A DNA stretch of 64,000 nucleotides from Oasisia sp. SBJ-2009 (Eukaryota; Annelida; Polychaeta; Sabellida; Siboglinidae), in assembly GCA_964017155.1 (NCBI GenBank), contig OZ024866.1:24770466-24834465 (forward strand). Direction: 5' to 3'. This document shows positions 12,905-31,261 of this stretch, piece after piece (within the stretch, counting starts at the first letter, position 1; each line of letters starts with the position of its first letter). The position numbers were made by a program, and so were the translations under genes. The notes below the pieces were generated by a model. It saw nothing but the letters and a program-made list of their open reading frames with translations, was not told the DNA's origin and ran no database searches.

Positions 12905-13185
12905 TTAATTTTTTATCATCAGGTTCAACAAAGAGGACCCAGGTTGGAATCCTGTGCTGCGGTGTTAAAACCTTGGGCAATTTATTACATTCTACATTGC
13001 TCACGTTCACTCAGCTGTATACATGAATACCTGGCAATAGACAAGTGATTGATATGTGTGTGAGTAGCCTTCGCGCATTATTTGCAGCATATGTCTGCAT
13101 GCTTCCCAGAGATGTGTCAGTGTCTGATTGAATAGGACTGCCAGGCAAGTAAAGTGTAAAGCGCTTTGAGAAGTCCTTGTCTAAA
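12905..13185 (+). mobile_element. tRNA-derived SINE fragment, unit A
   Basis: A B-box-like GGTTGGAATCC lies at 12942-12952. It is followed by a conserved-looking core (CTTGGGCAATTTATT, CACTCAGCTGTATACATGAA, TACCTGGCAATAGACAAG) and the tail ACTGCCAGGCAAGTAAAGTG and AAAGCGCTTTGAG near 13138-13172. The A box is not clear. The tail matches the SINE in the receptor intron near 5047-5077, so both seem to belong to one family. Confidence 0.65.
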
Positions 13186-13571
13186 TTCCAGCTGTTCTTC
13201 TCCGATTTACATTTACGCTTTATTGCTGTTATTCTGCAATCCAGATTCTTTCCAGCGACTTCAACTTATGGCTTAGCAACGTAGTGCCTCAATGTTTTCC
13301 CGGATCATGCACATCTGCCTTTCTTTTCTATTTTCGGACACATAGCCCCGTTCTTTATTCCTCTGTGAACTTCCCGTCTCTCTTGCAGGTGTTCAGTAAT
13401 TTCTTTTGTCAATCAAATCATCTTCCAACTCGCTCAGCCACCGGCACCGCCAGCATCTCTACTCGCACTTCACCAATGCCTGTTTATCTTTCCAAACAAG
13501 CGTACACGAAAAAACCGTACGAATTGCCGGGCTGTGACAGGTTTCACAAAGCTTACATTACTTTCCACCAC
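13186..13571. other. Unit A stretch before the GT array, no gene
   Basis: An open + strand frame at 13284-13706 runs into the GT repeat. It has no recognised motif, and it is truncated or altered in B (37244-37465) and C (56325-56573). I treat it as non-coding. Confidence 0.5.
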
Positions 13572-13741
13572 TGTGTGTGTGTGTGTGTGTGTGTGCGTGT
13601 GCGTGTGCGTGTGCGTGTGCTTGTGTGTGTGCGTGTGCGTGTGCGTGTGCGTGTGCGTGTGTGTGTGTGCGTGCACGTTCGCTTGTGCACGGATGTCCGG
13701 GGATGAGGGTGTGTGTATGTGGGCTTGTGTGCGCGCGCGTA

Positions 13742-13825
<84 letters not shown>

Positions 13826-13829
13826 GAAT
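13572..13829. repeat. (GT)n/(GTGC)n microsatellite, unit A
   Basis: GT repeats with GTGC variants sit on both sides of a unique core with ACGGATGTCCGGGGATGAG at about 13689-13707. B (37533-37733) and C (56609-56833) have the same core with different repeat lengths. Confidence 0.95.
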
Positions 13830-13914
13830 ACCATTATAAAGAAGTGCATTAGTGATTTCGCTCAGCAGCACCTCGACTGTAGATAGAATTACCTGTGAAC
13901 ATTCTTGCATCCGG

Positions 13915-14125
13915 GACATTATGTATGTTTAGAAAGTATTTAAAACATATCTTTTTATTAGACATTTCAATTAATTCAAATTGTTTTGAAATGACGGACA
14001 TTGCATTAGAATTTCTTTTTAGTGTCATACACGTTTTAATCAGTGTTTATGTTTTAGATTAATTTATAGATTTATATAAATATATATTTACGTACACAGT
14101 TTTAGTAAAGGTTTTAATTTTAATT

Positions 14126-14198
<73 letters not shown>

Positions 14199-14452
14199 AT
14201 TAACATACCAAGTTTTAGTACTATACATCTTAAAAGCAGTGTTTAATTTATTTTAAAATAATTTATATAATTTACATACAAAGGGGTTTACTAGTACATC
14301 TTAAAACCAAAACATTTCATGACTTATATTAATTTATATAATTTACATTTCGATTTATTAATATACACTCAGTATATTTCTTGTGCAGCGCATGGATCCG
14401 CTATGCGGGAATTAGCGCTATATAAAACCGTTATTATTATTATTATTATTTA
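13915..14452 (+). mobile_element. L2/CR1-like LINE 3' end with (ATT)n tail, unit A
   Basis: The 3' end reads TTGTGCAGCGCATGGATCCG, then GAATTAGCGCTATATAAAAC and an (ATT) run at about 14431-14451. A GCGCTATATAAA box followed by short ATT repeats is typical of L2/CR1-group elements and SINEs that share their tails. About 500 bp upstream, near 13930, a frame reads KVFKTYLF, like the FK..LKTYLF end of such proteins, but with stops around it. The internal TA tract at 14128-14200 is a later expansion. Clade call is tentative. Confidence 0.5.
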
Positions 14453-18332
<3,880 letters not shown>

Positions 18333-18725
18333 GCACCAGTGAATGATGACTGAGATGATCCCTAATAGTCACCAGTCCATCAGAGAATTATGATTGAGAT
18401 GGTCCCTAAGAGTCATCAGAGCACCAGTGAATGATGACTGAGATGGTCCCTAATAGTCACCAGTCCATCAGAGAATTATGATTGAGATGGTTCTTAAGAG
18501 AATCAGAGCATCAGAGAATGATGACTGAGACAGTCCCTATCATTCACCAGTGCATCAGAGAATGTTGACCAACACAATCCCTAAGAATCATTAGCCCAGT
18601 ACTAGAGAATGATGATCGAGATGGTCCCTAAGAGTTACTAGTGCCCCAGAGAATGACGAGACGGTCCCTATGTGTAATCTGTGTACCAGACAGTGAAATC
18701 ATTGACAGGGTCCCTAAGAGTGTCC
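18333..18725. repeat. 44-bp minisatellite with 88-bp dimer, unit A
   Basis: About nine diverged monomers of roughly 44 bp contain CAGAGAAT(G/T)ATGA(C/T)TGAG and ATGGTCCCTAAGAGTCA. The 5' monomers form an 88-bp higher-order dimer (GCACCAGTGAATG... then CCATCAGAGAATTATGATTG...), with two dimers in A. The array is 393 bp long, against 481 bp in B and C. Confidence 0.93.
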
Positions 18726-19029
18726 AGGATACATTCAGTCCCTCAGACAGGGGCGTCAGAATGAAATGATTGAGAGCTCCCAAACTGTGCTCTCAAGGTA
18801 TCAGTCACTTAAAGATGGAACCCATTCAAAGACTTCTAACAGTGTTTTCGCTCCAAGTTTTGTTCCCTTAACAGGGATCTAAAGTAACTATGCTATGTAT
18901 ATTATGACTTTGAGTAATTGTCTATAGAAAGTAGCTCTAGAAATTTAATATATAATCATATTGCACTGACTGGCACCTTCCATTAATGAAAGAGAGGGAG
19001 GGAGAGGGGAGGGAGGGAGGGAGGGAGAG

Positions 19030-19064
<35 letters not shown>

Positions 19065-20516
19065 TATATATGGGGGTAGTGTACGTGTCTGAAGAGTGAC
19101 GGTTAATGTAGCTGAAGATAGACAGAGAGAGGCCGTATCTGCAACTGAAGAGAGTAAAGTGTGTGTGTGTGTGTGGCTTCGTGCTACTAAGGTTGTATCA
19201 CACAGCAGTGTGGCACTATGGTATGCGTTTAATAATCCTTTTTCTATCTACAAGGTAACGTTTGCCTTTTATGAAATGTTTTGACAATTATATTTCAGTC
19301 AATTTGAATCTTTCTTACAATGGAGTGGAAATATTTGTGTAAATAGCACGTAAACCTTCACAGCAGAGGTTAGAGAATAAATATAAAACAAACAGTAATA
19401 TTGATCTAATTTCTTAATTATTCTATGATACATATTAATAACAAATATGTATATAAATGAAACCATGATCATACATTCTTAAATTCCCTCCATCTTTATA
19501 TATAACTGATCTGTGTATAATACTAACTTCACTACTCCTGCCAACGCTTCTAGCTCTCCAGGTATGCATTGTTTATGGCATCTAGACTGCCTTGGGAATG
19601 GAACATAGCATTGATGTCGTACTTTTACACACAAAAACCTATACTACTACAGTCACTATTCAACCCCTGGCACATATACATATTGTGCACAGATGGGAAA
19701 TAGTATGTAATAGGCACATTAGACGTCACACGGTGCACACCCATGGTATCAAGCAATTGATACACGTATTTTATACACTTATAAAAATGTACATTTTCTG
19801 AGTTAAGTTGCCAACGTTTTTCTGTAGTCACTTCAACATGTCATCTTTATGCAACATAAAATATACACATGTAGGAACAGAGAGAGGGAGCAAGGGAGAA
19901 TGAAAGATAGAATGAGTGAGAGAGAGGGAGTGAGACACAATCCCTGAGAGCATAAAAATTATAACCAGCATCAATAGATAAGGAATAAAACATGTTGACC
20001 GCAAGTTAATATCTAATAATTCAGTTAACACAATCTGGATGGGCATATGAATTTTGTTATGATATTTGCACGGAAAAACAAGTTTTATTTGTTCACAAAT
20101 TTATTTTCATCTAGATATCAGTACAGTGTAGACATGTATACATGGATGTTGGATTGTTAACCATTAATACATAAACACATAGGACACTGTTAATTTTATT
20201 ATCTCAGTCTATAGCAATAAACAATATAAAGAAAAAATATGCTCCCAGGCGATACATAAAACACTGGACATAGTTTATCACCTTAAAATGTTATTGCTAC
20301 CATCTTGTCACATCAACTACATTAAGTACTACATTAAGTAATGAATGACCTGTGTCAGGTCATATTTTGAAGGGTTGACATGGTAAGTCAATAAAACAAA
20401 CGTATTGAAGTGTGCACACACAACTTGTAACCAGTCACAAACACTATTTCAGTAGACAGTTCAGCAGAATAAAGACATATCAACTAAGTAAAACAGCCTA
20501 ACAAAATAAAATTAGC
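18726..20516. other. Unit A non-coding segment
   Basis: No gene recognised. It contains a GGGA/GA tract at 18989-19072 and a GA-rich patch at 19878-19936. At about 19174 it lacks the 213 bp that B and C have (43184-43396 and 62221-62433). The part from about 19700 to 20374 is what B has lost. Confidence 0.7.
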
Positions 20517-20668
20517 CCACCATAATACTGATGGCCCACTAAAATAAAGATAACCCACCAAAATATACAGCCCAACAGAACAAAGATAGCCCACCAGAAA
20601 AAAGATAACCCACCAACATATTAAATCCACTAGAATAAGATAGCCCAACATAAGTGAGACAACCCACT
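20517..20668. repeat. Degenerate minisatellite of about 20-25 bp, unit A
   Basis: Repeated pieces of the form GCCCACCA(G)AATAAAGATA occur six or seven times with indels. The counterpart in B is 44068-44222. C has lost it. Confidence 0.75.
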
Positions 20669-21657
20669 GGATCTCGCATCAAGTTGGTTTTTAACATTAG
20701 CTAACATATGTATAAGCACATGGGCAACAGTGAAACCTTACTTAGCCATCGACACTCTACAAATGAACTTAATGTGTAAATTAAACTGACACCGTACAAT
20801 GTCATCCATTCTGTGATAAATGACTCCTATATGCAAAGTAACACTTTTAAGGAACTGCAAGACAATCGCATGTTTGTACAGTTGTATGTTAAATGAATGT
20901 TTAAATTTAACCGTGCACGTCCTATTAGACATTTGAGTCAAGTAGCAGCATGATGAGAACAACATCTCTCTGCTTGCCAGTATCAGCAGTACTCCATACA
21001 GTGTCCCTCACAGCTGCTTTTAGCAATATCACTTTAGTTGTATTATTCAAACCATATCTCATCTTATGGCCAGTTGAACACAGTGCCAAAAATACAAATA
21101 TTTACATAATTTTATTATAAATATTATATTTATAAGCAAGTGTTTTCATATTTTTTAGTACATATCTGGTCTGTTACCTGAGTCATTTACAAGTATACAC
21201 CTCATACAAATTTCTCTGACAACAGAACCATTAGGGCCAAGCAGTAATTTGTAATGGGAACCTACTGAATGGGAAAGGTAAACATCAAAGGCTATTGTGG
21301 TTAACTCTGATTGCCTTGGCATTCCAGCCAATCAATTTGTATTTTGAAACTGGATGTTCTGTTTATAGTTTGAAAGAGTTGCAGGCAGAATCTTTCAAAT
21401 TGCTAATTTTGTTCTGAGCTTAATAAAGTAAGTAAGCACAAATACTGGGTAATCAGGCAGTAAACCTTCAACATGCATGTTGCAGTCATAAGAATAAAAT
21501 AGTAAATGAAAACACCCTAGGAGTTGGTAACCCCATTAGTATTAGGACTCTCAAATTTTAAAGAATTATTATTTCAAAGTATGGTTTTAGAATGAAGCCC
21601 ATTACACAAAAATATAATGGGACAATATATATATATAAAATTGTATATATATATATA

Positions 21658-21749
<92 letters not shown>

Positions 21750-22111
21750 GCATTCAGACTACAACGTTACTCACCAGCATGAGAGATGTGCAACTAATCA
21801 ACAGAACTATTCAGCAATCATTCTGCCAAAATAAGAACAATTTAAACATTGACTTGGTTAGTACTCAAGTAAGAGATCACTTACATTGTCCCAGATCATT
21901 GAGGCATATCTATAAGTAAGGCAAACAAGAGGTTCTCTTATACATATACCAGCTTTGTAAGTAACATGGGAATGTGTGCAAACATAGTTAATCACCATGG
22001 CAATATATCAGCATAGCAAGCCTTGCATAGCAAGCTTAGATAGAAGAGGGTCCAGCATCATGACCACATCACCTTGGAAACAGGTCAGAGTTGTCATCTT
22101 GATAAAACCTG
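20669..22111. other. Unit A non-coding segment with (TA)n
   Basis: AT-rich, with no recognised gene. Positions 21627-21747 are a TA microsatellite broken by AAATTG. Counterpart in B: 44223-45663. Confidence 0.7.
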
Positions 22112-22425
22112 CTCCACTTTGACACTGTTTAAGCCTGCAACACACTGACAAATGTTATTATGTGCAACACACTGACATTGTGAGAGCTTCCAACACACTG
22201 ACTTTGTGACAGCCTGCAACACACTTACACATGTTAATGCGTGCAACACACTGACACTTTTAGAGCTTGCAACACACTGACATTGTGACAGCCTGCAAAA
22301 CACTGACACTTTTATAACCCGCAACATGTGACATTGTTTAAGACTGCAACACTGACACATAGAGCCTGACACTGACAGATCCTGCAACACATTGACACCT
22401 TTATAGCCTGTAACACAGAGACTCC
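22112..22425. repeat. 26-bp minisatellite, unit A
   Basis: About eleven degenerate copies of a unit close to CAACACACTGACATTGTGAC plus AGCCTG (26 bp). The last copies are shortened. It is repeated with little change at 45656-45967 in B and absent from C. Confidence 0.92.
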
Positions 22426-23284
22426 TCTAAAACAGTGGTAGGTGCTACTGAGGAGCGAGAGTTAGAAATTTACCAGGTATCTGAATCTCTATATCACTAC
22501 AATCAAATTATTCAAGAAAAAACAACATAATGCAAACAACTGCTTATGTGTACATCTATGTGTGTGTTTGTTTGTGTGTTGATGTGTGTGCATTTACTTG
22601 CGTGTATGTGCTTGTGTGTATGTATATGTATATGTATGTGTATGTGTGTGTTTGTGGTTTTGTACTTTTATTGTGCCGGCATATGTGTATGCACTTGCAT
22701 ATGTTTGTTAATAACTGAGAATATCCAACACTTATATTATAACACTTTAAAAAAACTGTTTCATAAACAATAACATTACTAGTATCATAAAAAAGGAAGT
22801 GGGGTTAAAATGGGAACACAAAATGATGATAGAAGTAGTGTGATTTTAGAGCTGCGACACAGGATGATAAAGAGCTGGTAAGAACTGCCAAATGACCGGT
22901 GACGTTGCCAGTTGAACACTTCATGACATTTTAAAATAATTTGTTATATTGTATTTGCCAGGAAATTGTTAACGATGTAACAATGGCTAGTTCATTAATG
23001 TAAGCATTACTGCAACTAGGATCTATCACATATGAGCTTAATCATATATGCTCATTTTCATCATCAAGGTCACTATTAAAGTCACTTTTGGGATTGGTCA
23101 AAAATGAGTACATTAGCAAGCTGATCAGAATCTGTTTGTTATAGTATTGTGTTCTGTAAATTATTTGGCACTAGAACATTATTATGTCATTAGATGATTA
23201 AAAATATATCTAGAAAGTTTGTCACCATAATTATGTTATGCAATGAATAATGACGTTGACATCTCTATAGTTGTCATAGTCACT
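22426..23284. other. Unit A segment leading to the satellite block
   Basis: No gene. A GT/GTAT tract lies at 22549-22655, which B has expanded at 46092-46235 with extra TATGTG units. The remainder is unique AT-rich sequence up to the CTGT run at 23285. Confidence 0.7.
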
Positions 23285-23786
<502 letters not shown>

Positions 23787-24536
23787 ACGGACGGACGGAC
23801 GGACGGACGGACGGACGGACGGACGGACGGACGGACGGACGGACGGACGGACGGACGGACGGACGGACGGACGGACGGACGGACGGACGGACGGACGGAC
23901 GGACGGACGGACGGACGGACGGACGGACAGACAGACAGACAGACAGACAGGGAGACAGACCGGGAGACAGACAGGGAGACAGACAGGGAGACAGACAGGG
24001 AGACAGACAGGGAGACAGACAGGGAGACAGACAGGGAGACAGACAGGGAGACAGACAGGGAGACAGACAGGGAGACAGACAGGGAGACAGACAGGGAGAC
24101 AGACAGGGTGACAGACAGGGAGACAGACAGGAAGACAGACAGGAAGACAGACAGGGAGACAGACAGGGAGACAGACAGGGAGACAGACAGGGAGACAGAC
24201 AGGAAGACAGACAGGGAGACAGACAGGGAGACAGACAGGGAGACAGACAGGGAGACAGACAGGGAGACAGACAGGGAGACAGACAGGGAGACAGACAGGG
24301 AGACAGACAGGGGGACAGACAGGGAGACAGACAGGGAGAGAGACAGGTAGACAGACAGGAAGACAGACAGGGAGACAGACAGGGAGACAGACAGGGAGAC
24401 AGACAGGGAGACAGACAGGGAGAGAGACAGGGAGACAGACAGGGAGACAGACAGGGAGACAGACAGGGAGACAGACAGGGAGACAGACAGGGGGACAGGG
24501 GGGCAGGGGGGCAGGGAGGCAGGGAGGCAGAGAGGC
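23787..24536. repeat. Satellite block A, part 2: (GGAC)n then 12-bp repeat
   Basis: About 140 bp of GGAC repeats are followed by about 550 bp of a 12-bp unit, GGGAGACAGACA, with point variants (GGAAG, GGTGA, GGGGG). It ends in a GGGGCA/GGAGGCA run leading to the second spacer copy. The long proline/leucine/serine-rich frames on the - strand are repeat artefacts. Confidence 0.95.
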
Positions 24537-25456
24537 AAGGAGGCAGGCGTGCAAAAAAACACAGCAAACGAACATTGGTAGGAAAGGTCTGAGAGAGAGG
24601 GGTGGGGGATAAAGAGAGAGACAGAGAGAGAAAGAGAGAGACAGATAGAGAGAGAGAGAGACAGATAGAGACAAACAGAGACAGACAGACGGACGGACGG
24701 ACGGACGGACGGACGGACGGACGGACGGACGGACGGACGGACGGACGGACGGACGGACGGACGGACGGACGGACGGACGGACGGACGGACGGACGGACGG
24801 ACGGACGGACGGACGGACGGACGGACGGACGGACGGACGGACGGACGGACGGACGGACGGACGGACGGACGGACGGACGGACGGACGGACGGACGGACGG
24901 ACGGACGGACGGACGGACGGACGGACGGACGGACGGACGGACGGACGGACGGACGGACGGGACGGACGGACGGACGGACGGACAGACAGACAGGGAGACA
25001 GACAGGGAGACAGACAGGGAGACAGACAGGGAGACAGACAGGGAGACAGACAGGGAGACAGACAGGGATACAGACAGGGGGACAGGGGGACAGGGGGCAG
25101 GGGGGCAGGGAGGCAGGGAGGCAGGGAGGCAGGGAGGCAGGGAGGCAGGGAGGCAGGGAGGCAGGGAGGCAGGGAGGCAGGGAGGCAGGGAGGCAGGGAG
25201 GCAGGGAGGCAGGGAGGCAGGGAGGCAGGGAGGCAGGGAGGCAGGGAGGCAGGGAGGCAGGGAGGCAGGGAGGCAGGGAGGCAGGGAGGCAGGGAGGCAG
25301 GGAGGCGGAGGCGGAGGCGGAGGCGGAGGCGGAGGCGGAGGCGGAGGCGGAGGCGGAGGCGGAGGCGGAGGCGGAGGCGGAGGCGGAGGCGGAGGCGGAG
25401 GCGGAGGCGGAGGCGGAGGCGGAGGCGGAGGCAGAGGCAGAGGCAGTGACAGAGAT
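24537..25456. repeat. Satellite block A, part 3: second spacer, (GGAC)n, 12-mer, 8-mer, (GGAGGC)n
   Basis: The second spacer copy (24537-24686) is followed by GGAC repeats (24687-24982), a short 12-mer run (24983-25080), an 8-bp unit GGAGGCAG (about 25085-25300) and a hexamer GGAGGC (25301-25430). The succession spacer-GGAC-12-mer repeats the order of part 2, so this part arose by duplication of a larger unit. Confidence 0.95.
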
Positions 25457-27244
<1,788 letters not shown>

Positions 27245-28180
27245 CCTTGCCTTGCCTATCCCGTAGTCTCAGTGGACCGTTGGGGCACCACAGATGACTT
27301 GGCAACCAGCTCCCTCCACTCCTCTCGTCTCTCGGCTTTCCTCATGGCGGCGCCCAGTGTCAAGCCCGTCCATTCCGGGATGTTGTCTTCCCATCTCTTT
27401 CTCTGCCTGCCTCGTCTTCTCCCTGCTTGGACCGTACCTTGCATGACCGTCTTGGCAAGCCCTGTTGATCTTGTAATGTGGCCGCCTTGCATGACCGTCT
27501 TGGCAAGCCCTGTTGATCTTGTAATGTGGCCGTACCATCTCAGTTTTCGTTGTTTAACTGTGGTCAGGAGGTCTTCGTGCGGTCCAATGGCTTGACGGGT
27601 TCTGTTTCGGACCTCTTCGTTGGTGATGTGTTCTCTGTACGTGATGCCGAGGAGTTTTCTGAGGCATCTCATCTCCATGGCCTGTATCCTTTTCTCGGTT
27701 TCTGCTGTTAATGTCCAAGACTCACAGGCGTACAGGAATATGGACATGACTAGGGAGCGCATCAGTCTGATCTTTGAGCTGAGCGCTATATTCCTGTCAT
27801 TCCAAATGGTCTTGAGTTTGGCGAGTGCTGCTGTGGCCTGGGCGATCCTGGCGAGAAGTTCAGGTTTAGATCCTTCATCTGTAATGATTGCTCCCAGATA
27901 TTTGAATCGGTTGACGCAATCTAGTTTCTCGCCGTTGACCCTGATGTCAGTGCTGAAGCCATTGGTGTTGTTGGTCATCAGTTTGGTCTTTTCTGCATTG
28001 ATCTGCATGCCGAAGGCTGTAGAAGTCTTATCAATGCGCTCCACCAATTCAGCTAGCTCGTCTTCCCTTCCTGCCAGGCCGTCTATGTCGTCGGCAAAAC
28101 GCAAGTTTATGATATTTCTGCCACCAATGCTGACTGTCCCTTCATGGTCATTCAGTGCGTCAGTCATAATTCTCTCAAAA
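27245..28180 (-). pseudogene. RTE-like reverse transcriptase fragment, copy 1 (5'-truncated)
   Basis: On the - strand, 28167-27256 encodes the C-terminal half of a non-LTR reverse transcriptase. LRFADDIDGLAG contains the catalytic FADD box. INAEKTKLMTNN, FKYLGAIITDEG, IFLYACESWTLT, KQRKLRWYGHITR and GRRRGRQRKRWEDNIPEW follow in the usual order, ending in [13 protein letters not shown] and a stop. The endonuclease and the N-terminal RT palm are absent. The open frame continues upstream only through hexamer repeat. This copy has a 48-bp in-frame tandem duplication doubling GHITRSTGLAKTVMQG (about 27437-27532). Both ends abut GACAGA arrays. RTE clade is an inference from motif spacing. Confidence 0.9.
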
Positions 28181-29567
28181 GACAGAGACAGAGACAGAGA
28201 CAGAGACAGAGACAGAGACAGAGACAGAGACAGAGACAGAGACAGAGACAGAGACAGAGACAGAGACAGAGACAGAGACAGAGACAGAGACAGAGACAGA
28301 GACAGAGACAGAGACAGAGACAGAGACAGAGACAGAGACAGAGACAGAGACAGAGACAGAGACAGAGACAGAGACAGAGACAGAGACAGAGACAGAGACA
28401 GAGACAGAGACAGAGACAGAGACAGAGACAGAGACAGAGACAGAGACAGAGACAGAGACAGAGACAGAGACAGAGACAGAGACAGAGACAGAGACAGAGA
28501 CAGAGACAGAGACAGAGACAGAGACAGAGACAGAGACAGAGACAGAGACAGAGACAGAGACAGAGACAGAGACAGAGACAGAGACAGAGACAGAGACAGA
28601 GACAGAGACAGAGACAGAGACAGAGACAGAGACAGAGACAGAGACAGAGACAGAGACAGAGACAGAGACAGAGACAGAGACAGAGACAGAGACAGAGACA
28701 GAGACAGAGACAGAGACAGAGACAGAGACAGAGACAGAGACAGAGACAGAGACAGAGACAGAGACAGAGACAGAGACAGAGACAGAGACAGAGACAGAGA
28801 CAGAGACAGAGACAGAGACAGAGACAGAGACAGAGACAGAGACAGAGACAGAGACAGAGACAGAGACAGAGACAGAGACAGAGACAGAGACAGAGACAGA
28901 GACAGAGACAGAGACAGAGACAGAGACAGAGACAGAGACAGAGACAGAGACAGAGACAGAGACAGAGACAGAGACAGAGACAGAGACAGAGACAGAGACA
29001 GAGACAGAGACAGAGACAGAGACAGAGACAGAGACAGAGACAGAGACAGAGACAGAGACAGAGACAGAGACAGAGACAGAGACAGAGACAGAGACAGAGA
29101 CAGAGACAGAGACAGAGACAGAGACAGAGACAGAGACAGAGACAGAGACAGAGACAGAGACAGAGACAGAGACAGAGACAGAGACAGAGACAGAGACAGA
29201 GACAGAGACAGAGACAGAGACAGAGACAGAGACAGAGACAGAGACAGAGACAGAGACAGAGACAGAGACAGAGACAGAGACAGAGACAGAGACAGAGACA
29301 GAGACAGAGACAGAGACAGAGACAGAGACAGAGACAGAGACAGAGACAGAGACAGAGACAGAGACAGAGACAGAGACAGAGACAGAGACAGAGACAGAGA
29401 CAGAGACAGAGACAGAGACAGAGACAGAGACAGAGACAGAGACAGAGACAGAGACAGAGACAGAGACAGAGACAGAGACAGAGACAGAGACAGAGACAGA
29501 GACAGAGACAGAGACAGAGACAGAGACAGAGACAGAGACAGAGACAGAGACAGAGACAGAGACAGAG
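28181..29567. repeat. (GACAGA)n hexamer array between RT copies
   Basis: About 1.39 kb of near-perfect GACAGA repeats with no thymine on the + strand, separating two identical-looking RT fragments. Open frames across it are artefacts. Confidence 0.98.
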
Positions 29568-30455
29568 CCTTGCCTTGCCTATCCCGTAGTCTCAGTGGAC
29601 CGTTGGGGCACCACAGATGACTTGGCAACCAGCTCCCTCCACTCCTCTCGTCTCTCGGCTTTCCTCATGGCGGCGCCCAGTGTCAAGCCCGTCCATTCCG
29701 GGATGTTGTCTTCCCATCTCTTTCTCTGCCTGCCTCGTCTTCTCCCTGCTTGGACCGTACCTTGCATGACCGTCTTGGCAAGCCCTGTTGATCTTGTAAT
29801 GTGGCCGTACCATCTCAGTTTTCGTTGTTTAACTGTGGTCAGGAGGTCTTCGTGCGGTCCAATGGCTTGACGGGTTCTGTTTCGGACCTCTTCGTTGGTG
29901 ATGTGTTCTCTGTACGTGATGCCGAGGAGTTTTCTGAGGCATCTCATCTCCATGGCCTGTATCCTTTTCTCGGTTTCTGCTGTTAATGTCCAAGACTCAC
30001 AGGCGTACAGGAATATGGACATGACTAGGGAGCGCATCAGTCTGATCTTTGAGCTGAGCGCTATATTCCTGTCATTCCAAATGGTCTTGAGTTTGGCGAG
30101 TGCTGCTGTGGCCTGGGCGATCCTGGCGAGAAGTTCAGGTTTAGATCCTTCATCTGTAATGATTGCTCCCAGATATTTGAATCGGTTGACGCAATCTAGT
30201 TTCTCGCCGTTGACCCTGATGTCAGTGCTGAAGCCATTGGTGTTGTTGGTCATCAGTTTGGTCTTTTCTGCATTGATCTGCATGCCGAAGGCTGTAGAAG
30301 TCTTATCAATGCGCTCCACCAATTCAGCTAGCTCGTCTTCCCTTCCTGCCAGGCCGTCTATGTCGTCGGCAAAACGCAAGTTTATGATATTTCTGCCACC
30401 AATGCTGACTGTCCCTTCATGGTCATTCAGTGCGTCAGTCATAATTCTCTCAAAA
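29568..30455 (-). pseudogene. RTE-like reverse transcriptase fragment, copy 2 (5'-truncated)
   Basis: This copy is 888 bp, against 936 bp for copy 1, exactly the 48-bp duplication fewer. I saw no other difference by eye. The - strand frame 30442-29579 gives 287 codons from MTDALNDHEG to STETTG, with the same FADD box, FKYLG, LYACESWTLT and RWYGHITR motifs. It has the same truncation point (CTCAAAA next to GACAGA) and the same 3' end (GATAGGCAAGGCAAGGCTCTG on the - strand) as copy 1. That points to local duplication of a satellite-plus-RT unit, not two insertions. It is too truncated to move on its own. Confidence 0.9.
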
Positions 30456-31261
30456 GACAGAGACAGAGACAGAGACAGAGACAGAGACAGAGACAGAGAC
30501 AGAGACAGAGACAGAGACAGAGACAGAGACAGAGACAGAGACAGAGACAGAGACAGAGACAGAGACAGAGACAGAGACAGAGACAGAGACAGAGACAGAG
30601 ACAGAGACAGAGACAGAGACAGAGACAGAGACAGAGACAGAGACAGAGACAGAGACAGAGACAGAGACAGAGACAGAGACAGAGACAGAGACAGAGACAG
30701 AGACAGAGACAGAGACAGAGACAGAGACAGAGACAGAGACAGAGACAGAGACAGAGACAGAGACAGAGACAGAGACAGAGACAGAGACAGAGACAGAGAC
30801 AGAGACAGAGACAGAGACAGAGACAGAGACAGAGACAGAGACAGAGACAGAGACAGAGACAGAGACAGAGACAGAGACAGAGACAGAGACAGAGACAGAG
30901 ACAGAGACAGAGACAGAGACAGAGACAGAGACAGAGACAGAGACAGAGACAGAGACAGAGACAGAGACAGAGACAGAGACAGAGACAGAGACAGAGACAG
31001 AGACAGAGACAGAGACAGAGACAGAGACAGAGACAGAGACAGAGACAGAGACAGAGACAGAGACAGAGACAGAGACAGAGACAGAGACAGAGACAGAGAC
31101 AGAGACAGAGACAGAGACAGAGACAGAGACAGAGACAGAGACAGAGACAGAGACAGAGACAGAGACAGAGACAGAGACAGAGACAGAGACAGAGACAGAG
31201 ACAGAGACAGAGACAGAGACAGAGACAGAGACAGAGACAGAGACAGAGACAGAGACAGAGA
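30456..31261. repeat. (GACAGA)n hexamer array, end of satellite block A
   Basis: About 806 bp of GACAGA repeats, ending abruptly at ACTAGTCTGTTGCTAACTC. The same exit sequence ends the arrays in B (48327) and C (63889). Confidence 0.98.

Noticed and set aside
27245..30455. Active autonomous LINE
   Set aside because: Only the C-terminal RT half is present. Endonuclease, N-terminal RT and promoter are missing in both copies.
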